This document shows positions 7,166-11,202 of a DNA stretch of 11,202 nucleotides, piece by piece (position 1 is the stretch's first letter; each line of letters begins with the position of its first letter). Origin of the DNA: Candidatus Bathyarchaeota archaeon (GTDB lineage Archaea; Thermoproteota; Bathyarchaeia; 40CM-2-53-6; RBG-13-38-9). The notes beneath the pieces are model-generated. The model did not search any database, was not told the DNA's origin, and saw nothing but the letters and a program-made list of their open reading frames with translations. The stretch spans positions 1 through 11,202 of the forward strand of contig JAOZGV010000051.1 in NCBI GenBank assembly GCA_026015225.1, read 5' to 3'. A program made the translations under genes and the position numbers.

Positions 7166-8590
7166 ATGGATAAAGAAGCAAAAATCTCTGGCATAAGATA
7201 TATTTTTGAACCAAAAAGTGTTGCAGTGGTAGGAGCATCTGAAGACAAATCAAAATATGGGTATTTCTTAATGAAGAATCTGATGAGTCTTGGTTTCAAA
7301 GGAAAAATCTATCCAGTAAATAGAAAAAGAGAGAAAGTGCTTGGATTAAAATGCTACCCTACAGTTGATTCTATACCTCATAATGTCGAGACAGTGATAA
7401 TTATGATCCCTGCTGTTCATACGCTACAGGTAATTAAAGATTGTGTCAAAAAAGGAGTTAAAGGAGTTATAATTTGCACATCGGGTTTTCGTGAGATTGG
7501 AAAAGAAGGAATTGAAATTGAAAATAAGATAGTAGAGGCAGCTCAGAAAGCTAGAATTAGAGTAATCGGACCCAATACCACAGGCGTCCTCAATGCCGTA
7601 AATGGATTCACATCAACATTTGTAATTATATCCAGACCGAGCATTGGACCTGTGTCAATAATTGCTCAAACTGGAATGTTTGCATCTGTTTTATCAGATT
7701 ATATAATCACATCCCAACCATTCGGTCTAAGCAAAATAGTAGGGCTTGGAAACAAGTCCGATGTAGATGATGCCGATATCTTAGAGTATTTGCTTCATGA
7801 TCAAGATACAAAAGTGATAGCCATTTATATGGAGGGTGTTAAAGATGGAAGAAGATTATTCAATATTGCAAAAAAGGTAACAAAGAAAAAACCAGTTTTA
7901 GTTTTAAAATCAGCTTATTCGAAATATGGCGGGGATGCTTCTCTTACTCACACAGGTTCTCTAATGATAAGTGACGACATCTTTGAAGCAGTTTGCAAAG
8001 GGTCGGGTATGATTAGAGTTGATGATATTGAGGAAATGTTTGATTATCTGAAAGCATTTTCTTTTCTACCATTGCTTAAGAAGAATAGAATTGCAGTAAT
8101 CGCATATACTGGAGCAGGTTGTGTAATGAGTGCGGATGCTTGTGAGAAGTATGGATTAAAAATAGCTGAATTCTCAACAAAAACTATGAACAGGTTGATG
8201 AAAAACGCTCCAAGCTTTGGTAAAATAAGAAATCCTATAGATGCGGAATTATTGCGTCAAGGAATGGGAGATATGAGTTCTTCTCTAAATTTTGCACTCG
8301 AAACGATATTAGGAGATAAAAATGTAGATGCGGTTTCTATAGTATTGATAGGATTGTCTACTGCAAAGGAATTGTTAGACATAGATGTTGAAAATATATT
8401 TTCTAAAATTAAGAAAAAATATCCAAAAAAACCTATTGTTGTAACTACAATTGGTGGAAAAGAGATAGTGGAAAATCATGAAGAGAGATTTGAGAGATTA
8501 GCCATTCCCTTTTATCCATCTCTTTTAAGAAATATCCGAGCGCTTGCTGCATTATATAATTACGGCAGAATTATTTATGGAAAAAACTAG
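7166..8590 (+). CDS. ADP-forming acyl-CoA synthetase, alpha subunit (stand-alone)
   Basis: A 474-residue protein matching the alpha subunit of ADP-forming acetyl/acyl-CoA synthetase, which in archaea makes ATP from acyl-CoA, ADP and phosphate, or activates acids in reverse. The N-terminal CoA-binding Rossmann domain has VAVVGASEDKSKYGY (about residues 19-33) and IYPVNRK. Two succinyl-CoA ligase-like domains follow, with GPNTTGVLN, IAQTGMFAS, GLGNKSDVDDAD and MEGVKDGRR. The phosphorylated histidine is His262 in LTHTGSL, and Glu223 matches the second catalytic residue. Both are offset by five from Pyrococcus ACD-I numbering (His257, Glu218). Length equals the separate alpha subunit of Pyrococcus (about 460), not the fused alpha-beta form of about 700. 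No ATP-grasp beta subunit is in the window, so the partner must be elsewhere. The acyl group cannot be told from sequence. Confidence 0.88.
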   Translation: MDKEAKISGIRYIFEPKSVAVVGASEDKSKYGYFLMKNLMSLGFKGKIYPVNRKREKVLGLKCYPTVDSIPHNVETVIIMIPAVHTLQVIKDCVKKGVKGVIICTSGFREIGKEGIEIENKIVEAAQKARIRVIGPNTTGVLNAVNGFTSTFVIISRPSIGPVSIIAQTGMFASVLSDYIITSQPFGLSKIVGLGNKSDVDDADILEYLLHDQDTKVIAIYMEGVKDGRRLFNIAKKVTKKKPVLVLKSAYSKYGGDASLTHTGSLMISDDIFEAVCKGSGMIRVDDIEEMFDYLKAFSFLPLLKKNRIAVIAYTGAGCVMSADACEKYGLKIAEFSTKTMNRLMKNAPSFGKIRNPIDAELLRQGMGDMSSSLNFALETILGDKNVDAVSIVLIGLSTAKELLDIDVENIFSKIKKKYPKKPIVVTTIGGKEIVENHEERFERLAIPFYPSLLRNIRALAALYNYGRIIYGKN

Positions 8591-8611
8591 AAGAAGATCA
8601 TTATTCATTGA

Positions 8612-8647
8612 ATTAATAAAACAGCAATATTCTGTAATATTATTAAT
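8612..8647. repeat. Imperfect inverted repeat after the acyl-CoA synthetase gene
   Basis: ATTAATAA (8612-8619) pairs with TTATTAAT (8640-8647). Inside these, ACAG (8621-8624) pairs with CTGT (8632-8635), leaving a 7-nt loop and a small asymmetric internal loop. It begins 21 nt past the stop codon and is followed by a pyrimidine-rich run (TCTCTTCTTTTT, 8651-8662). It could form a weak hairpin in the mRNA and help end transcription, or it could be an AT-rich promoter element for the next gene. Confidence 0.35.
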
Positions 8648-8667
8648 TAATCTCTTCTTTTTGGTTA

Positions 8668-8684
8668 ATACTCTTTTGGAGTAT
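8668..8684 (+). promoter_or_regulatory. Small hairpin enclosing the ribosome binding site of the rhomboid gene
   Basis: ATACTC (8668-8673) and GAGTAT (8679-8684) form a perfect 6-bp stem with a 5-nt loop TTTTG. The only ribosome binding site candidate, GGAG at 8678-8681, lies mostly in the 3' arm, 10 nt before the ATG at 8692. Pairing would hide the site from the ribosome. The stem is short, so any control would be modest. A regulatory role is inference. Confidence 0.35.
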
Positions 8685-8691
8685 CCCGTAT

Positions 8692-9288
8692 ATGCAAATT
8701 CGGACTGAAGGAAATGATAGTATCATTTTAACCAAGATATTGATGACGATAAATATCTTGGTTTATGCAATAACATCTATAATGAGTGGAAATATACTAG
8801 TTATGGACTATCAGGTCGTATCTTTCTTTGGACAAGCGAATTTTTTGGTTTTTAAGGGCTGGTATTGGCAACTCATTACCTCTATGTTTGTGCATATTAA
8901 CTTAGTCCATTTATTGGGCAATATGCTTTTTTTACTGATATACGGCTCAAGAGGAGAGGAATTATTCAGTAAGTTAGAATTTTTGCTCATCTTTTTAATG
9001 TCGGGGTTGTTTGGAAATCTTTTAAGTCTTTTAGGTAACCCCAATATGGTCTCTGCAGGCGCTTCTGGAGCTCTTTTCGGATTATTCGGAGCATGTGTAA
9101 TGTATGCTCACAGCACACTGAAGGAATCGCTATTGACAGTAATGATCTACTCTTTTTTCATGTTCTTTTTAACAATGGGCGTTAATGTGAATTTGTTTGC
9201 TCATTTTGGAGGTCTAATAGCTGGATTAATCTTTGGATATATGATCTCAAAGTCAAGAAAACATGAAAATGAAATTGATTACGAATGA
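8692..9288 (+). CDS. Rhomboid-family intramembrane serine protease
   Basis: A compact 198-residue membrane protein with about six hydrophobic segments and almost no soluble domain, the minimal rhomboid core. The catalytic dyad is Ser125 in GASGALFG (GxSG motif) and His171 in AHFGG (AHxGG). His73 and Asn77 in HLLGN supply the oxyanion and structural HxxxN motif. The loop before it, WYWQLITSMFVH, has Gln where many family members have Arg. Rhomboids cleave membrane-anchored proteins inside the bilayer, and the substrate here is unknown. The C-terminus is a short charged tail. ATG at 8692 is the only start codon after the upstream in-frame stop (8644-8646). Neighbours give no hint of a substrate. 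Confidence 0.93.
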   Translation: MQIRTEGNDSIILTKILMTINILVYAITSIMSGNILVMDYQVVSFFGQANFLVFKGWYWQLITSMFVHINLVHLLGNMLFLLIYGSRGEELFSKLEFLLIFLMSGLFGNLLSLLGNPNMVSAGASGALFGLFGACVMYAHSTLKESLLTVMIYSFFMFFLTMGVNVNLFAHFGGLIAGLIFGYMISKSRKHENEIDYE

Positions 9289-9332
9289 TTGAAAGTAACT
9301 CAAACTCTTAATTCTTTTAGCTATCTTGTGTG

Positions 9333-9341
9333 TAATATATA
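9333..9341 (+). promoter_or_regulatory. TATA box of the aldolase-Fae gene, placed for a leaderless mRNA
   Basis: TAATATATA is a good archaeal TATA box centred about 22 nt before the ATG at 9359. With normal spacing the transcript would begin at or within a few bases of the start codon. No ribosome binding site is seen before the ATG, which fits leaderless translation. Only 70 nt separate this gene from the rhomboid stop. Confidence 0.5.
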
Positions 9342-9358
9342 CCTCCAGTTGATATATC

Positions 9359-10840
9359 ATGTTTAAACCGGAGGGAATTATCCCTGCCCTTGTAACTCCT
9401 TTTACTGATGATGGTAAAAGTATTGATGAAGGAAGAATTAGAGAAGTAGTTGACTACACCATAGAGAACGGTTCAACTGGGGTTGTTCCCTGTGGAACAA
9501 CAGGAGAATTTCAGAACTTATCATCAGAAGAGAGAAAGAGAGTTATCGAAATAGTGATCGATCAAGCAAATGGGCGAGTTCCAGTAATAGCTGCTTCAGG
9601 TCATAGTTCAACAAAGATCGCAATTGATATGACAAAACATGCTAAGGATGTGGGAGCTGAAGCTGCCCTAGTGGTTACACCCTACTATCATAAACCAACC
9701 GATAGAGGAATATTTGAACATTATAGATTAATTGCTGAATCAGTAGATCTCCCTATTGTTCTCTATAATATACCCCATGTTACAGGAATCAATCTATCAT
9801 GGCAAATGGTAGAAGATCTTGCAGATATCCCTAATATTGTTGGGCTAAAGGATAGCAGTGGAGAACTCAAGTATATGATGGCAGTACTTGAAAAAACAAA
9901 GCCCAAGATATCCCTGCTTTGCGGTCATGATGAAGTAGTTCTTCCAGCATTAGCCGTAGGTTGTTCTGGTGCTATCCTTGCAAGTGCAAATTTCATGCCT
10001 GATATTTGGACTAAAATATACTCTCATGTAAGGGAAGGAGAAATTGAAAGAGCTCAAGAACTTCAATTTAAAATTCAAAAAATATGCCGAATAATTGTGA
10101 AAAGTGGTGCCGTGGGTACAAAAGCCGCCCTAAATATGATTGGGATTAGTAGCGGAAATGCAAGGCTTCCTTTAACATATGGAGGAGAATTGTCTTATGA
10201 GGATGCTGAAGAATTAAGAATAGAGCTAGAAAAAATCAAAAAGATAGAGGTTAAGCCCATGAAAGTTGAGGTGAAAGCTGAAAAACCTGTCTCCGAAAGA
10301 TTTGCCTTAATTGGTGTAACTCCACAGACTATTAATAAATTCAAGATAAAGTTCGGCGAGGCTTTCGTAGGTCAAGGTGTAGAAATCGCTCATATAGATC
10401 TTATGCTTGGTAGCAAGAATGGGCCAATTGGCGAAGCATTTGCTAAATCAAAAGTTAATCCAACTCAAGGTCACGAATCTCTTGTTGCGATTTTAGAGCC
10501 AAATCTGACAGTTAAACCTCTTACGTTGATTGTGCCGACCGTTACAATTAAAAGCATGCGACAAGCAAGTATGATTTATGGTCCCGCACAAACTGCTGTT
10601 GCAAAAGCTGTAATCGACAGTGTTAGTGAAGGAACTCTACCCGAAAATATTGCTGATGAAATAATTCTAATTGCAAATGTTTTTGTTCACCCGGCAGCCG
10701 TTGATAGGAAGCAAATATACAAAAATAATTATAAAGCTATGAGGCATTCTATAAGAAAGGCTATGGAAAGCCGACCTTCTATACAAGAATTATTAGAAAA
10801 TAAGGAAAGATCGAAACATCCGTTTAAGTATACTCCTTAG
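9359..10840 (+). CDS. DapA-family aldolase fused to formaldehyde-activating enzyme (Fae)
   Basis: A 493-residue fusion in one uninterrupted frame. Residues 1-295 are a DapA-family TIM-barrel class I aldolase/lyase: CGTTGEF (Thr47-Thr48), TPYYHKP (Tyr110), YNIPHVTG (Tyr136) and GLKDSSGE with Schiff-base Lys164. These align with E. coli DapA Thr44, Tyr107, Tyr133 and Lys161 at a constant offset of three. Arg138 of true dihydrodipicolinate synthase is Val141 here, so lysine synthesis is doubtful. Residues 297-313 are a Lys/Glu/Val/Pro-rich linker. Residues 330-490 are a full-length Fae domain, which condenses formaldehyde with tetrahydromethanopterin. It shows FGEAFVGQG, AHIDL with the conserved His345, LEPNLTVKP, YGPAQTAVAKAV, FVHPAAVD and a final HPF. 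I infer that the aldolase half makes or uses formaldehyde. The gene starts at ATG without a ribosome binding site, and a T8 tract follows. The domain calls are firm, while the joint function is a hypothesis. Confidence 0.93.
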   Translation: MFKPEGIIPALVTPFTDDGKSIDEGRIREVVDYTIENGSTGVVPCGTTGEFQNLSSEERKRVIEIVIDQANGRVPVIAASGHSSTKIAIDMTKHAKDVGAEAALVVTPYYHKPTDRGIFEHYRLIAESVDLPIVLYNIPHVTGINLSWQMVEDLADIPNIVGLKDSSGELKYMMAVLEKTKPKISLLCGHDEVVLPALAVGCSGAILASANFMPDIWTKIYSHVREGEIERAQELQFKIQKICRIIVKSGAVGTKAALNMIGISSGNARLPLTYGGELSYEDAEELRIELEKIKKIEVKPMKVEVKAEKPVSERFALIGVTPQTINKFKIKFGEAFVGQGVEIAHIDLMLGSKNGPIGEAFAKSKVNPTQGHESLVAILEPNLTVKPLTLIVPTVTIKSMRQASMIYGPAQTAVAKAVIDSVSEGTLPENIADEIILIANVFVHPAAVDRKQIYKNNYKAMRHSIRKAMESRPSIQELLENKERSKHPFKYTP

Positions 10841-10842
10841 TC

Positions 10843-10850
10843 TTTTTTTT
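10843..10850 (+). terminator. Oligo-T terminator after the aldolase-Fae gene
   Basis: An uninterrupted T8 tract begins 3 nt after the TAG stop, with no hairpin before it. This is the usual form of an intrinsic archaeal terminator and is the clearest one in the window. Confidence 0.55.
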
Positions 10851-10886
10851 AATTTAATTAATTTCATCAATAAAAGGTAGGAAAAT

Positions 10887-11202
10887 TTGAAGTCTAATAA
10901 TATAATTGGAACTTTTCTAATCATCCTAAGCCTCATCAGTCTATCTATTTCAATAATTATCATTCTTTACTCTATGAGTCTCTATATTTTCATTCTCTCG
11001 TGCTCGTTTTTTATTACATTTTTTATTAGCGGTTTTTTGACAATGATTGCATCTCGTTATCAAAGTGATTCGAGTTATCAACTGCCAAAAATTCAAAAAA
11101 GAGCAAAGCTTCGTAGTGATGATGAGATTTCATCTGAAGAAGTATTTGAAGATAAAAGAGTGGAGGATATAAGGAATGATATTCTCGAGACTATCAAAAA
11201 AC
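10887..11202 (+). CDS. Unrecognised membrane protein, 3' end outside the window
   Basis: An open frame of 105 codons runs from TTG at 10887 to the window edge without a stop. GGTAGGA, about 5-11 nt upstream, is a plausible ribosome binding site. The first 50 residues form two closely spaced hydrophobic segments (about 6-27 and 29-51, rich in Ile, Leu, Ser and Phe) with a very short turn between them. The following part is polar and charged (QKRAKLRSDDEISSEEVFEDKR begins near residue 75 in two stretches) and ends in what looks like a helical segment. This suggests a membrane-anchored protein with both ends in the cytoplasm and a soluble C-terminal region. I do not recognise the family. The consistent codon pattern and ribosome site make it likely to be a real gene. 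Confidence 0.6.
   Translation, partial: MKSNNIIGTFLIILSLISLSISIIIILYSMSLYIFILSCSFFITFFISGFLTMIASRYQSDSSYQLPKIQKRAKLRSDDEISSEEVFEDKRVEDIRNDILETIKK

Noticed and set aside
8811..9044. Minus-strand open frame inside the rhomboid gene
   Set aside because: Antisense to the conserved rhomboid core, with no ribosome site or recognisable domain.
10240..10360. Frameshift or assembly join creating the aldolase-Fae fusion artificially
   Set aside because: The frame is continuous, both domains are complete, and the linker has a natural Lys/Glu/Val/Pro composition with the same codon style. A misassembly cannot be fully excluded without reads.
1..11202. CRISPR arrays, tRNA or rRNA genes, insertion sequences and attachment sites
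   Set aside because: I looked for regularly spaced repeats, conserved RNA motifs, transposase motifs and flanking inverted repeats and saw none.

Overview
The window looks like a piece of an AT-rich archaeal chromosome. The evidence is protein family content (a formaldehyde-activating enzyme domain, an ADP-forming acyl-CoA synthetase alpha subunit, archaeal-type HisF and HisH), frequent TTG starts, tight gene packing with 1-nt stop/start overlaps, archaeal TATA-like elements and oligo-T ends without strong hairpins. A member of the TACK group, for example a Bathyarchaeia-like lineage, is my best guess. It is an inference from general resemblance, not a placement.

Region 1 (nt 1-5814, + strand) is a histidine biosynthesis cluster in the order hisD (5' end cut off by the window edge), hisC, hisB, hisH, hisA, hisF, hisIE. 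Together these cover every step from phosphoribosyl-ATP to histidine except histidinol-phosphate phosphatase. ATP phosphoribosyltransferase (hisG) is not visible and may lie just upstream. The genes overlap or lie within 16 nt of each other, except for a 116-nt gap before hisB. That gap carries a 10-bp direct repeat and may hold an internal promoter.

Region 2 (nt 5820-6956, - strand) is one decarboxylating dehydrogenase of the isocitrate/isopropylmalate/homoisocitrate family. It converges on hisIE with only 5 nt between the stops. Each gene has a T6 tract lying inside the other gene's 3' end. A 209-nt divergent intergenic region follows.

Region 3 (nt 7166-9288, + strand) holds a stand-alone ADP-forming acyl-CoA synthetase alpha subunit and a small rhomboid-family intramembrane serine protease.

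Region 4 (nt 9359-10840, + strand) is the highlight. It is a single 493-residue reading frame with an N-terminal DapA-family class I aldolase/lyase domain and a complete C-terminal formaldehyde-activating enzyme (Fae) domain, joined by a Lys/Glu/Val-rich linker. The DapA part keeps the Schiff-base lysine and catalytic tyrosine but lacks the arginine typical of true dihydrodipicolinate synthase. I infer that the aldolase half may release or use formaldehyde, and that the Fae half passes it to (or from) tetrahydromethanopterin. This would parallel the known Fae-Hps fusions. The gene appears to have its own TATA box placed for a leaderless transcript, and a T8 tract follows its stop.

The window ends inside an unrecognised gene that starts with two membrane segments (nt 10887 onward). 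I saw no tRNA, rRNA, CRISPR array, insertion sequence or integration site.
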